Source of the DNA: Drechslerella dactyloides | Lineage: Eukaryota > Ascomycota > Orbiliomycetes > Orbiliales > Orbiliaceae | NCBI GenBank assembly: GCA_020064725.1 | Contig: JAGTWJ010000004.1 | Coordinates: 1 to 39,467, forward strand | Direction: 5' to 3' | DNA length: 39,467 nucleotides | Shown: positions 12,181 to 24,435 of the stretch, one piece after another | Layout of the letters: every line of letters begins with the position of its first letter | Position numbering within the stretch: the stretch's first letter is position 1 | Program-made: the position numbers and the translations under genes | Notes under the pieces: generated by a model | What the model saw: the letters and a program-made list of their open reading frames with translations, nothing else | What the model was told of the DNA's origin: nothing | Database searches by the model: none

Positions 12181-13813
12181 ATATGCCGGGTGCGCTTATG
12201 GAGGAGAGCTGTGTTCCCTGCTGGGACGATGAGGCTAAGCTGCAGCTGGCGATGGCCGGCCGCCTGTGACTAACTCGCGGCGGGAGAGGCAGAGGAGAGG
12301 CAGACCAGGCCCGCCCGCACGAACGCCGCAGAACTCGATCAAACGGCAGGCCGCGAGCGAGTACGAAGTAGGAATCGAATCAGGTAGCTGATACGGCTCT
12401 GCGAGAGAGCGGGAGCGAGATGAAGAAGGGGCGGTGACGACGAGGGAGGATTGCGGCCAATCAAAGTGCGGCGCAGGCAGTCGAATCACGGGCCCGTTGG
12501 CAAGATTAGGTTCTGGGAGGCTGTGCTCGTCGCAGCGAGAGCGATGCAATGGTGATGATGATAAGGATAATAAGATCACGACGATGGCGGACCGAGAGTG
12601 AGTAGGAATCGAGGCAGCCGATGGAGCTGACGACGTCGAAGACGATGGAAGAGAAGGGGGAGAAAAAGAAGGAGAGGGAAGAGAGAGATCTAAGAGATGC
12701 CATGTGGGGAAGGGAGAAGAAGAAGTCGTCTTCAATGAAGGATCCAACCAGCCCGACAAACAGTCTCCACGATGACACGAGCCCGTACCGCTACCCCCGC
12801 CGGCCAGTCCGACCAGCATCTCCACCGCCTCCAATTGAGACGGGCCAGGTACCGGTACGATCAGATGCACGGCGACGACGACGACGACGGCGACGACGGC
12901 AGCCAGGATGATGTGCATCTGCATCAGCTGCCGTCCAGCTGCGATGACACTGCAAGCTCCGTCCGAACTGTCATCTCACGACGTCGAATTCACGCAGCAT
13001 CGATGGCCCATTGTTCCCCAATGCTCCCATGATCGCATCGGCCTGCGCGAGCCTTGGACTTGGACATGGCGGAGACCATCAAGAATTCGAAACGGACAGC
13101 CTAGGTGACTCACAATAAAGTGCGGCCCCAAAGCTTGACTTCATGAAACGCTTCACTGGACACCGTAGGGCTTATTGCCTGCATGATGCATATCCGCCCA
13201 CCGAGGGTATTTGTCAACCGTCAATGCAATCAAACGGCCATAGCAGCCGGGGATCGTCTCTCGAATTCCTGAATTCAAGCTTCGACCAGCCGTCAAACTT
13301 GGAAGTCGAAGCAGTCTCGCCGTCCCAATCTTGACTCACTGACGTCGGCACATGCACTTGGGCTGCATGCAAGGCGGTGGAGACAGCACCCCAGCCAGCC
13401 CAACCCAACCAGCCGGCCAGCCGATTCGACTTTCGAGAAGGAGGGTGAGAAAAGTTGATTTGCCCAATTCAGCCTCAAGCCACACAGATGGTCAGCCACA
13501 CCAATATTAACGGTCAAGCCTCAGCGTGATCGGGCACATGGACGACAGGGTGATGTCTGACGGCAATGTGGATCGTGCCACGCCAGGCATCCAGTATCAG
13601 CATTAAATCAGGATCAATCTTATCGACAGCTGCAGCTCTTATCTGTGGCTGTGGTGGCTTGTCGGGAGTATTCCAAACCTTCAAGCAGCATGAAGAACAA
13701 TCGGTTTGTGTCTCTCCGATCGAAGGTTGGGCTTGTAAGCAATACGCTGACGAAAGAATTTTACCAACAGTAAACCAATAGCTCATGGCTATTTTTGCGC
13801 TTATGGCACCTGG

Positions 13814-13900
13814 GAAAAGAAAGACGATAGCGCGGTCGGGTCCTATGTATGCTGGCTAGATATACATGAGGACACCAGTTGCGCTATCGTCTTTCTTTTC
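13814..13900. repeat. perfect 20-bp inverted repeat with 47-nt loop
   Basis: The left arm at 13814-13833 (GAAAAGAAAGACGATAGCGC) is the exact reverse complement of the right arm at 13881-13900. The arms would form a stable hairpin in DNA or RNA. Immediate flanks are not complementary and I see no target-site duplication. Sixteen bases of the right arm recur at 3264-3279, so the arm may belong to a dispersed short element such as a MITE remnant. Confidence 0.9.
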
Positions 13901-16257
13901 TGAGTGCATTCGTAAGGCCTCTTTTGTTCTGGAAACCTGGGCGTCGATTTCATTCGATGGAGGGCTCGTGGCAGATGCTTAGGGACCAGTCGAGACTGCA
14001 ACCCGCAGCTGGGTGCATTGGTTCTGCTGTCCCAGAAGGTTGGCTTGACGTTCTAGAAGAGGGAAAAAAAAGGTGGGCTGCATGCACAGTCAGCAGAGCC
14101 AGCGGGCTTTGCAACGTTATTGGTCCGGAACGTGCTGAACCGGACGCCCTGTTGTGCAAGGAAACGTGGAGCTGTGCCTTCAATCCGAGTTTACCCGCCC
14201 GGCCGGATCAGCAAGTCTCCAGGGTCACGGGAGCTCTCGGGCGAGAATTTGCGCCACATGTTAGATTCCGGGCGACCAGGAACAGCCACATTCCGGGAAA
14301 CAACCATGGATCATCCCGGGGAATTCGTCCAGGGTTCCCCGGATACCGAGAACAGCACACCGACCGGTGAGACGAGCAGGGGGCTGCCGTGGTGTTGACG
14401 ATCCAGAGATGGACATCCTGAACCACGCCGCGGAAACGCAAAGCCGAAGCTAGTGGCAGCCGTTTAGACCGTCCAGTCGGCGGATGAGAGCGCGAAGCAA
14501 GAGCGGGGGCCCGGGCTGAGAGGAAAGGAGAGCTCGATGGCCCAAAATACAATTGAGAAGATACGACGAAGGGGAAGTAGACAGCGCGCGGTGAGAATGC
14601 CAAACTTACTTGAGCTTTGGAGCCGATTATATTCTTCGACACGACGACAATGAAGCATCATGCCTAACAGTGGATACCCAGTCGGTATGCTTATGGAATC
14701 ACTGCATGAATCGAACCACCAGAAAGGGTCCAGCCGGATGTGATCCGCACGTGAATGACAAAAGAGATTGTTAGCTTTGCTGGCTTCCGTCGGTTCACAT
14801 CGATGCTAAATGCAGAATATCCGTCGATGAATGAAGGGTAAAAACTGAAGACAAGCAATGGAGAGCGGCAACGACCCGGTTGGATCAGAATCTTTGTATC
14901 CCACATCTCGCCCTCCACAGTCGATTATACATGTACCCAGTATAAGAACTCGCCTATGTCCATAAAGTACGCGAATGCGGCCGAGGATTCGAAGTGTTTC
15001 TGGAACGAGAAAACTCTTCACGTCAAGTGACGGCACACACGACTGTCTCGCGACTCTATCGGACCAGCTCCTACTCCTCCAATCGACGCTGGCTCGCCCA
15101 CGCAAGCCTTGCTGGCATTGACGTGACGGCGTTCGCCGCCTGCTGCCCAAAGCGACCGAACCCGCGAGTCTATACTGGGACTATCTACGACGACCTGGGT
15201 CTTGGCCTGCGCTCGCTTGTCTGCAGTCCAGTCCTGGGCCCTGCCCGAGTTAGCGCCCCGCCTCCGTTTGTGTGTGAGCCCGCACGTGGTTCGAGACTTC
15301 TTCAGCTGTCTTGGCCGGCTGCTCGAGGAACTCTGTCGCTCACGCTAAAGAAGAAGGAAAAACGCTAAAAGCGAGAAACCGGAGAGGAAGAAGAAAAGCG
15401 AGACAGGCGAACGAAGCTGGTTGGCTGGTTGACTTTTGGCTTTGTGGCCAGCAGAGTTTCCCCCTCGAGGACAGACACACACGGTTCGAAGGAATCCGCC
15501 AGCAAGATCTCGGCCTCGAGAGAGCCTGCACACATACACAGGCACGTACAAACGTACCTACAAACTTCGCATACAGCAAGCGGACGAGCAAAGAGAAAAA
15601 GTACTCGGAGTACTCGATCGAGCCTGTAACGTCCGGACAGACAAGACAGCGCCCGGACTGACGGGCGTCTTGAAATTTTCCGACCGGGCTGGTTTGGGAC
15701 GACTGCCTGCAATTGGCAGTGCCAGCCAGGGACACCGCCAGGCGGGAAAAGAAAAGGGCAGCGCCGTCTCTTATACTTGCCTCGTCCCTCCCCTCAGCTG
15801 GCTAGTTGGCCCAGACAGCCTCCATCACCTCTTGCTCTCTTGGTCATCTCTCTGTTTCTCCAGCTCTCCCATCCCATTCCCTTCCGCCGACTGCTCGACT
15901 GCCAAAAATACCTCCGATCGATCCTGCCTCCGCGAGATTTGGGAGCCGTTCCGAAGCCTGTTTCTGGGATCTGCCGAGGGCCTCGAGAGAATTAGGTAGC
16001 ACTGCTCGGGACGCCGTCCTACCAGAAGCCATTATCCGAGAACATCGACAGATTATCGCCTGATATCTACATAATCCTCGACTTCACCTCCACGGGCCAC
16101 ACCCCCCCCAGCCAGTCAGCCAGTGCAGCCAGCCTGCAAGGACCGTCGCTACACGCCACCTCCTCGTCTCAATTTTTCTCCCAGAGTTCTCCTTTCGTCA
16201 TACTCTGGCCTTGCTTCGCCCGCGGCCGCAGAACAGCTGCTTTTCCAAATTTTCACA

Positions 16258-16315
16258 AGTCTCGCTTTTTTCGCCTTTTTTCGCCTTTTTTTGTATTTTT
16301 TTATTTTATTTTCCT
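16258..16315 (+). promoter_or_regulatory. T-rich tract with repeated TTTTTTCGCC upstream of the bHLH gene
   Basis: The tract carries the unit TTTTTTCGCC twice and then long T runs, ending about 85 nt before the ATG at 16400. Poly(dT) tracts exclude nucleosomes and often sit at fungal promoters. It is preceded by a long C/T-rich region (about 15770-16090). I see no TATA box here. Confidence 0.4.
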
Positions 16316-16399
16316 AGTCACCATCCTCGCACCCCCGATAGCTGACTTAAGCTACTGTCCACGCACTCGCGACCGACCACCAAGCATATTTGGGTGACA

Positions 16400-17760
16400 A
16401 TGGCAAGCGGACGAACAGGCTACGAATACTTGTCTCCACAGTACAACATGCAATCCGGTATGTCCCCTTCCACCCCCCTTTATACTATACTATATATGCT
16501 CTCCTCGACGCTTCCCACATATATCTCCTCACCCTCTCGTGTTTGCACACACATACCACACGCTTTCCACACATCCACCTCCATACACACACATACGTTC
16601 ATACGTACGCACATAGAGATACTCTGCCTGGATACAGGTCCATCCCAACATCACTCGCCTTACCTTGCATTTACGCAAGCGCACCTGCATATACACGCAC
16701 CACTTACTATACCTAACGGGCTCTGCCTACTAACACTTGATTCCCCTCGATTTCCCATTCAGACTCAAACACCACGACCGGAATATCGATTGGCGTAAAC
16801 AACGGCAAAGACGACTACCCCGACGTCGACTTTGGCCAATGCTTCCTCGAACAACCATCATATACACCCTTCGGCGATGACCTTGCGCTCTTCCCCTGCA
16901 GCACCCATCAATCCGAAGTACCCGGCTTATCAGCCACAGTCACAACTCCCAGCGAGATGGCTGGCTTTGACTTTTCCTCCTTCTTGACTGGCGCCTCACC
17001 GCCTTGCGTACCGGCATTGGAACAAGCCGGTCTGCAACCTCCCTGCGGCGTCGCCGCCAGCAGACAGTCTTCGTCTATGGGCAGCGTCGCCAGCGGAGCG
17101 GCTATAAAACGATCACCGTCTTTAGACTACGAAATCGAAGAGCTTCCACCTGGCCTGTCGTGGACTCTGCCTTCTGAATCCATGTCCAAGGCCCGCGGCA
17201 GCATCGCAATATCCCACAACTCGCCCGACGGTGGCGGCTCCTCCTCCTCAACATCATCGTTGCCTATGAAGGTCAAAGGCCTATCACAATCCAGCGCCAC
17301 CGGCGCTTCCGTCAGCTCGGCCGCCGGCCAGCACCCCAAGCACATCACTTCGACACGCAAGCTGTCCAAACAAGAGGCCCAGCAGGTCAAAAAGGCAGCT
17401 CACTCGACCGTTGAGAAACGGTATCGCGCCAACCTCAACACCAAGATCACGCATCTGCACGAGGAACTCGTCAAGGCTTCCGAAGACGACTCGGTGTCCC
17501 TGGCAAGCGAGATGCGCGGCACAAAATCCAAGAGTCCATCAGCCGGCCCGCCCAAAACACGCAAGGCCGACGTGCTGACCGACGCGCTCAACTTTGTCAA
17601 CCGGACACAGAAAGAGAAGAAGATGATGAAGGAGGAGATTGACTTCCTCAAGATGAGGATCATGACCCTCGAAAAGCTAGTCAAATGCGAGGACTGCCTG
17701 CTACTCAAGCAGATGGACCAGATGCGGATGCCCAGCGCGCAGCGGCTAGTTAATTACTAG
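16400..17760 (+). CDS. bHLH transcription factor (SREBP-like basic region)
   Basis: This is a nuclear DNA-binding regulator. Exon 1 is 16400-16457 and exon 2 is 16763-17760, joined in phase 1 over a 305-nt intron (GTATGT...TTCAG), the longest in the window. The product is 351 aa. The N-terminal two thirds is Ser/Gly/Pro-rich with little predicted structure. The basic region is at residues 233-241 (HSTVEKRYR). The His-Glu-Arg pattern for E-box contact is present, and the Tyr before the final Arg is the mark of SREBP-type and many fungal bHLH proteins. Helix 1 runs to about 255 (LNTKITHLHEEL). An unusually long loop of about 28 residues follows (EDDSVSL to GPPKTRK), then helix 2 (ADVLTDALNFVNRT) and a charged coiled coil (KKMMKEEIDFLKMRIMTLEK). 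No membrane segments are seen, so it is not a membrane-tethered SREBP. Target genes cannot be inferred. The frame is clean. Confidence 0.88.
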
Positions 17761-18916
17761 TCAGCACAATCTCCCCTTTTTTCCTTTTATACTATTTTTC
17801 TTTTTGGATGCACTGGTATGGGGGGCTTCCGGTCAATTTTGATAGTTTTCATTTTCATCATTCATCTTGTTTCTCAATAAAAGAGCTGGGACTTATATAT
17901 ATATCCAAGAGAAGGGAGTAATGGCAGACGGTTTTCATGCATCATGGTGTGTTCTTGAGATTCTTTTTTTTGTTCCGTTTATCTGCCACCATGGCGAGTT
18001 CCAACGGAGTGAGATTTCGATACAAAATGGATCAGTATGGGAAGAAATTGGCGGCGGCAATATGGTTGGATGCATACACATCATATCGGCATTTTTCTCG
18101 CGCGCTCTCTCCCTTCCCCCCGACCGGAAGCAAAAGTCTGACAACGAGACCCATCGGATCGAATCTCCTTTGTACAATCAAAACAGGCTCCCACAATCTC
18201 CCGCTCACGAACTCTTTTGTTCTTCCGATCTTCGAATGCTTTAAAGACGTCTTTCTTATTATTTCCACCGGGAAGGGAGTTCGGCGTTTTACGGCATGTT
18301 AACCCCCCTTTTTGGGAATCACGGGCGATTCCACGGAGCTTCCATGATATCTGCTAGCTGTTTGCATGCATGGACGATGTACAGAACGTATCGAAGCACG
18401 AACAATCTTTTTTCTGTCGGTCTATACGCCGCAGCTCCGTTTTCTTCTCCATCTCTCTCTAACCTTTGTTTTGTCTTTCCTTTCCTTTCTTTGTCATATT
18501 TTCGGTTTACAGTATATTAAAATTTGGACTTTTTGGCTTGAATATTTGATGTATTGCGTGAGTGCGAGCTAGTATAGTGCTGTACATGTCTGTTTTTTGT
18601 CAATCCATACCTGAGATGATAGTGCTAGTATAGTATACTATATTCTGATTTTTATTATATTATCACCACTTATTCCTTTTTTCCTTTCTGTTGGTCGAAC
18701 GTCCAAAAACGGCTCCGTCCTTTTATTTCTTTTCCTTTGTGTCTACAGTCTACTGGCGAACCGGTAGGATATTTGCCTTAAAATTGCAATGACAATGGAA
18801 AAAGTGGAATACACCACGCAGCATATTTTACTACTGCATACATACATACACTCATTCAGCCTGGCCACCAGTAGAACCTAGTGATGTGCTAAAGACGGGC
18901 AGCGATCGTGGCGAAT

Positions 18917-19275
18917 TACATAATCAGCCCGGCTGCTGGACCGATGAGATCAACTTCATAGACATCTAGCCCTAAATCTCCCGAGAGTGCCGATATTGAC
19001 CACGGCACGCATATAAAACGAGTGCTTACTGAAGGATGCTTGACTGACGATAATACATCTTCCAAGTTCAAATTTTGTGTCAGGGCCTTTCCGTCGGCAC
19101 CGCGCAGTACCATCAATTAATTGCAAGGACTTACGTGCGCGAGACACTTCAAAAAGAAATCCGACTAAGGAGAAATTGGAGAAACTTACGGCAGAACGAC
19201 ATCACTGATCAAGCGACCAAAGCTGTCGACCCGAATAGTGTTTCCTTGTGATGTATGACACTCCGGATCTTACGG
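18917..19275 (-). CDS. weak candidate: fragmentary multi-exon gene or gene remnant
   Basis: Three consensus 5' splice sites on the minus strand (GTAAGT, GTAAGT, GTAAGC) fall within about 150 bp. They are separated by patches that read like protein, for example CHTSQGNTIRVDSFGRLISD, then ADGKALTQNLNLEDVLSS, then LDVYEVDLIGPAAGLIM before a stop. I could not join these in one frame with acceptable acceptors. An alternative frame over the middle patch (FELGRCIIVSQASF) looks equally plausible. It may be a decayed gene, a gene with sequence errors, or chance. I assign no function. Confidence 0.2.
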
Positions 19276-19749
19276 TATCCGAGGCGTGTAATATGCATTA
19301 ATTATATCATCCCTATGTAACTGCGCGTCATCTACATCTCGCATGGACTACCACATTGAAATTCTATCCATTCGACAGCGTTGAAACGGCCCTCCGACAG
19401 CGTTCGTTACGACGCCACTGCACTGCCGTCCTACAGATACGCCAGCCGGTCTTTCACTACATGCGAGCATGCGGCTATCGACGTATCGACGCATTATACG
19501 GTTTGAAAAAATATATCTGGATGAATACCGTTGTGGCTGCGTCGGCGCTCGCCGGTGCGTGGAGGACATGGCCGGAGGTGCGTCCGGACGTAGTTATGTC
19601 TGTATGAGGTGCGTCTGGGTGTGCGGAGCGAAGAATGTGGGCAAGTGGGTATACGGAGGCCGAGGTGGGTATGTCCCGTACCTGTGGATACTCCGTCTTG
19701 GATCTGTAATGCAGAGTACAGGAAAGAGAGTCGATGCAATGGGGGATAA

Positions 19750-19783
19750 GGATGGATGGATGGATGGGTGGGTGGATGGGTGG
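19750..19783. repeat. GGAT/GGGT tetranucleotide microsatellite
   Basis: An imperfect run of GGAT units grades into GGGT and GGAT units. It is G-rich on the plus strand. Confidence 0.8.
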
Positions 19784-21302
19784 AAAGGGTAAACCGGTCG
19801 CGCGCAATCGGACGAGTATCGTACGATGCGTCTGATGGCGTGCATGCTGCAGGTCGCTAGAGCTACCTGCTTACTCACTTGCTCACTTATACCTACCTAG
19901 GTACATACAGATATGTAACGGCCATCTGATGCAGCCAGGGCGGGTCGTTAGCTCAAGCGAATTCAGAACAAACTTGACACAAAATTAAACACCGGGCGGA
20001 AACAGTGACTAGAAATCGGCGCACGGGGTTCTGCTACATAGCTAGCGCGCGCCGCAGGCTGAAGCCTAGTATAGATACAGCGAGCATATCAGAGATATTA
20101 TACCAGGTAGAAATATCGCGGGTGGGGTTCCGGTTGGTATGGACAAGTGTAACCGAGCTCGATCGCGCTGAGTGTCTCTGTCTGGATGGCATTATATCAA
20201 GATTGATTGTGTCATGTTCGATTGCATCGGATGATATCATCGTCAGCGTCGTAAGGTTGGATATATGTCCTCCGGCGCCGGTGCCGTGTAAATGTAAACG
20301 GGTCGTCTCAAGCTCAGACACAACTCCGCACAGAGAGACAGTTTGCACCGGAAGTCGGATGATAGGTATACTATATATTGGCATGAATAAGACGAGGTTC
20401 TGTGTTTGCTTTCTCGCATTAAACAATATGTATGTACGGCGGTTTGATTGCGCGTGTATCAAGATGCAGTGGGCTCGTGTGGAGCTGCTGGATTGACAAT
20501 GCAGGATAGATCGGTGGCGCCACGCGCGGCTCGCTGTCATTATGTGGACATGATCAGCTCGAAGGTTCTACACGGCGGGTAGACGCAGGATCGATGCTGG
20601 TTAGTGCCTATTTCGTAAATCAGCCACTGCCATGTGTTATGCCTGCGCAACCAATGCGAATCGAACATCCCGTAGACCAGAGCGAGACGACCTCTAGACG
20701 TCTGCTAATCGATGCGGGTTGCAATGGTCGACTGCAACTAACCGAGCATGCTTCAGTTTCTAACTGGATAATCCGAAAACTACAGAAATCTATCAATCAA
20801 TACCTTCGTATACGTAGATCTAGAATTAAACTAAATACTAACCAGCTGTTTGACGATAGCGCTTGTATACAGCTGTAAGTGCTTCTAACAAATCCTTACT
20901 GGCAAAATCGTTCACAACACACAGAGTATAGAAGCGCAGATCGAAAGATAGAGTTGTAAGAATTGCAAAAGCTAAGTAGCTAGTCCGCGCGATTATATGA
21001 AATTACGGATAAATACCTATATGTCGTTACTATATTCCTAACACGCTTAGATGAGCGATGAATGGGCAAATACTGAAATATGCTAAAAGGTAGCCGACAT
21101 GAACGTCCAAAGCTAACTCATCGTATATAGCGGGTCTGTAATAGATCTCTGGTAAGTCGCACGGACGGCAACACTAGGCAATTTGCTTTTTGACGTGAAG
21201 TCTTCGACCACAGGGTGATACCCCCGGATGTCATATCGTATTGTCACAGCTCTTTCATGCCGTAGAAATGGCTGTCGACGTGTGCATGCATTTGCCTGCT
21301 GA

Positions 21303-21322
21303 ATATATATATATATATATAA
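21303..21322. repeat. AT dinucleotide microsatellite
   Basis: Uninterrupted alternating A and T over about 20 bases. Confidence 0.85.
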
Positions 21323-23574
21323 TCCTGTTTAGGGCTTCTTACGGCCGGAACCAGCGCATCGTCCTGCAGCATATGATGTTCTGGTTTATGATTATAAATA
21401 CTCAGACTTATATTGCAATTCAAGAACGTCACTCATTGAAAGCATTATAATTAGTCAGTTCTATAGAAAACAATATGAGCACTGCAGATACACTGCATTA
21501 AAAAGTATCGATAATGGACTGAAAATATTTTCTTGCCACAACAAGATCACATGAACAGCATATATACCGTGACATATACGGAAGGATATAGTACGCTACC
21601 AAATGCATCATTCCTGCGCTCGAGCCTACCTGCATGCATATTGATACTCTCTTGCCACTGGACCCTTACCATTCAGGATAGGGGACTGCAGGTATCAATC
21701 AATGATTCATTCCAATCAGGCTACCAGTCGCGGTGCTGATTTCTAACACTACGTGCATACAATCGGTCTGGACCTTCTGGGATGTAGCTTCGAGGACTAG
21801 GACGTCCTTGCACTTGGGGGGTTCTTTTTGGTTCAAAAGAAGCATCTGAAATGAACGATTAAGTAAAAGGATTACCTGATGTAAGTGATTGGATGTTACC
21901 TATCGCCACCGGCCAGCCTCTGGAATGATACAGCGGCGAGCTCAGGTGCCTTCTTTGCAAAAGCTCGTGATATATCCGGAATGTAGTAAGGTTAGTCAGT
22001 CAGTACTTGAATCCAGCGGTGGCGAGCATGAGGTCTCGTCTTGCTCGGGTGGCTGGTCAGTTAGTCAGTACCGTCCGTCGCAGCAGGTTACAGCTAGATT
22101 TACGAGGTTAGAGCACTTGCCCACTCTCGCTTCCTCTCTCCTTCCTCGACCCTCGTAGCCATGGCGTACGGACGTACGTGCATGCATACTTACTTACTGA
22201 ATTACGTACATGGCACGCTCGTTAACGCTTTCCTTACCGCTGGGTATTTTACTCGCTGTGATGGCGAGCTGTACATGGGCAAGCAGGCAAGGAGTGAAGA
22301 TGGGGCACGTGCCGTTAATGTCTGGATATCCTAGTCGAGTGAATTCCGGACTGGCGGTCATATGCTGCGGGTGGTAATGTTAGGATGGATGCGTTTTCTA
22401 GCGCTGTCTTATCTTTTTGCCGTCGACTCCTTTCCCGTGCGTCTGTAGTGCTGGATGACGGTAAGTTAGTCGGTCTGCCACTATTCTGTGGGATATCGTG
22501 GAATTCCACTATGAACTTTTTCCTGTATATCGCTGTATGATACTATAATATTGAGCCGGTCGTTATGGGAGATACTGGAAATTCCAGCCTTTCATAAGAT
22601 CGTGGCCACCGCGCTTGCCGCGGCCACAATGTAGCCCTCCTGTGGATTTTCTTCCCGTACCTCCAATGAAACTAACGAGGAAGGGAAAAGGGGAGGAAAA
22701 TTTTTCTTCTCTTTTTTCTGTCTCGCAAGTCGAAGGTTAGTGAGTTGGTGAGTAGTATGCAACATGCATGCAGGCCGACAATGCCGGCTGGGCGAGCGCT
22801 GATCTTGCGTCGTTTGAGAAGGACGGGCGTGCGTTTCGTCAACTTGTGTGCGAGGTCGTGCATTCGCGTTCGTGCCCTAGACTGTATAAACGAACGGAGG
22901 AACGCACTGTACCATTCGAGATATCGAGACGGCGTGCGTGCGTGCATTCGAGGTATGCGGTTTGTGAGCTGGCGATGTATGATTAAGTATATACTCGAAG
23001 CAAGGGAGTAAGTATAGATAAAGCTGGTATGCATTATGCACGGTCGTTTAATGGCTATCGCCATTCGCGGATTCCGCTCCGGTGGCCAGTGGTGTCGCTG
23101 CTTTTCCTGTGAAGCATATGCGACTGCATGCATTAAGCTGCATGTTTCTGTCTCAAGATATGTGTTAAGATCCACTGGGTAGTCGGGCTGTGGACGGGTT
23201 GGCACTTTCGGAATGTCGAATGCATGCGCGGTATACAAATTCTCGCTCGTGCCGAGAGCTCGTCGCGATTCGACTGCGGTATTATTGATTTTCGTGACGG
23301 GGAAAACTTTGGCGAGACGGCCAAATGTCTGGCGGGTTCGTAACTGGATGTCCTTTTGAGTCTGTTAGTCGTAGATGCATGCGAGCAAGGCTGTCCTTGT
23401 CGGGAAGCAATCCACGTCGATCAAGAGTGCAACTGTGGAGCTCGACCTTCGACCGGCCAGAGCGCCTCGTATCGACAGTATACTAGTTAGTATGCGAATA
23501 TGTGTCTGTATGCAGTATGCATGGAATTTTTGTGACGGAAAACTTCGGCAAGAGAGATCGGAGCTCGAGGTTGG

Positions 23575-23601
23575 TTCCTTCCTTCCTTCCTTCCTTCCTT
23601 C
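23575..23601. repeat. TTCC tetranucleotide microsatellite
   Basis: Six perfect TTCC units plus a partial seventh. Confidence 0.9.
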
Positions 23602-24435
23602 AACTTTCTTCCCCGGGTATGAGTTCCATTCATCCATCCATGCACAGGCCATCCACCCGTCCATCGAGCTCGGCGTCCCCTCTGCTTTCATCCTGTATTC
23701 GTTGATAGCGGCGTAGTATAGTATATGTACAAATGTCGGGCGTCGCAATCGACTGGAACCCCGTGCATCGGGGGTAAAAGTTTCCCCCGTGGTACGTGTG
23801 GCGGTGCGCGCGTGCTGGCCGGGATATTATTTCAAGATTTCCCACCGGTCGAAGTAGCTTGCTCGGGGAGTAGTAGGACAAGACGAGCCAGCCGGGTAGA
23901 TATTTCCAGGCCGACCAGGTCGGTGACTGCCCGAGCTAGTTAGGTTAGGGGGGTCAAGCGTGAGCGCCGATGATATAATGTGATGCGAAAGCAGAACGGA
24001 AAATAGCAGATGCGTGAACGTCTGGGACGAATATTTGTATGTACATATATACAGTGAAGAGGAAACCAACCATCTTTGGTTGATAGTATCTGCGTGCGGG
24101 TGCGTGCAATGACGAGGCGGCCAGCGGCTTTTGGAACTGCAAAAAGATAAAACTGCTGAGCTTTTTGGCCAAACTCGTGGCCGATGAATCAAGTAAATGC
24201 GAGAAACACAACAGCTCGCTCCATACAAGCTGCGCGTGCTGTTTTCGGAAAACAATAATCGAGGGTAGAGTCCTGTGTTTTCCTCTACGTCTCCCCAAAC
24301 TCCACCCTCAAACACAAAAAACGCCAGCCACCGTCCAAAAGTAACATGAACCTCGGAAAACGTAAAGGATGTAAAAAGCGGCGGAAAATAAAATAACCGG
24401 AAAACGGTGTTTTGGAAAACAATCCTGGGTATCGA

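Larger units (their letters stand above)
12081..16399. other. gene-free stretch between divergent promoters
   Basis: This 4.3-kb stretch separates the minus-strand gene at 12080 from the bHLH gene at 16400, so it holds two divergent promoters. A 229-codon open frame on the minus strand (12235-12924) starts with a hydrophobic run made from a GTC-repeat tract and then is Ser/Pro/Leu low complexity; I take it as chance. The 20-bp inverted repeat at 13814-13900 is listed separately. Two TGCATGCA octamers lie at 13364-13371 and 14079-14086. CAGCCAG-type short repeats lie at about 16110-16136. Confidence 0.5.
17761..24435. other. 6.7-kb gene-poor region
   Basis: No convincing gene. The first about 1 kb is the 3' flank of the bHLH gene and is T-rich. 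Six exact TGCATGCA octamers lie at 18363, 21283, 21631, 22179, 22765 and 23125. Near-copies (one base off) are also frequent. Microsatellites are listed separately. GTTAGTCAGT repeats occur at about 21991 and 22057, and a perfect 12-bp palindrome GTGGAATTCCAC at 22498-22509. Open frames of 160-190 codons (for example 20034-20540 and 22672-23238, minus) have no supporting features. A weak gene-like patch at 18917-19275 is listed separately. Confidence 0.5.

Noticed and set aside
12235..12924. 229-codon minus-strand frame with a hydrophobic N terminus
   Set aside because: The hydrophobic start is the translation of a GTC-repeat tract and the rest is Ser/Pro/Leu from CT-rich promoter DNA. No motif or intron support was seen.
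14690..14780. Possible tRNA B-box (GGTTCGATTC on the minus strand)
   Set aside because: Bases on either side do not form a T stem and no acceptor or anticodon arm can be drawn.
15436..15999. 187-codon plus-strand frame
   Set aside because: It lies in the C/T-rich promoter and leader of the bHLH gene, other frames are open in parallel, and there is no motif.
19921..19990. TTAGCTCAAGC resembling a tRNA A-box
   Set aside because: No B-box or paired acceptor stem is found at the right distance.
20034..20540. 168-codon minus-strand frame that begins with ATG
   Set aside because: The opposite strand is open over the same span, composition is like the flanks, and there is no domain, signal peptide or intron. 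It is probably chance.
22672..23238. 188-codon minus-strand frame
   Set aside because: It lacks an ATG at its 5' end, spans two TGCATGCA octamers, and shows no coding bias.
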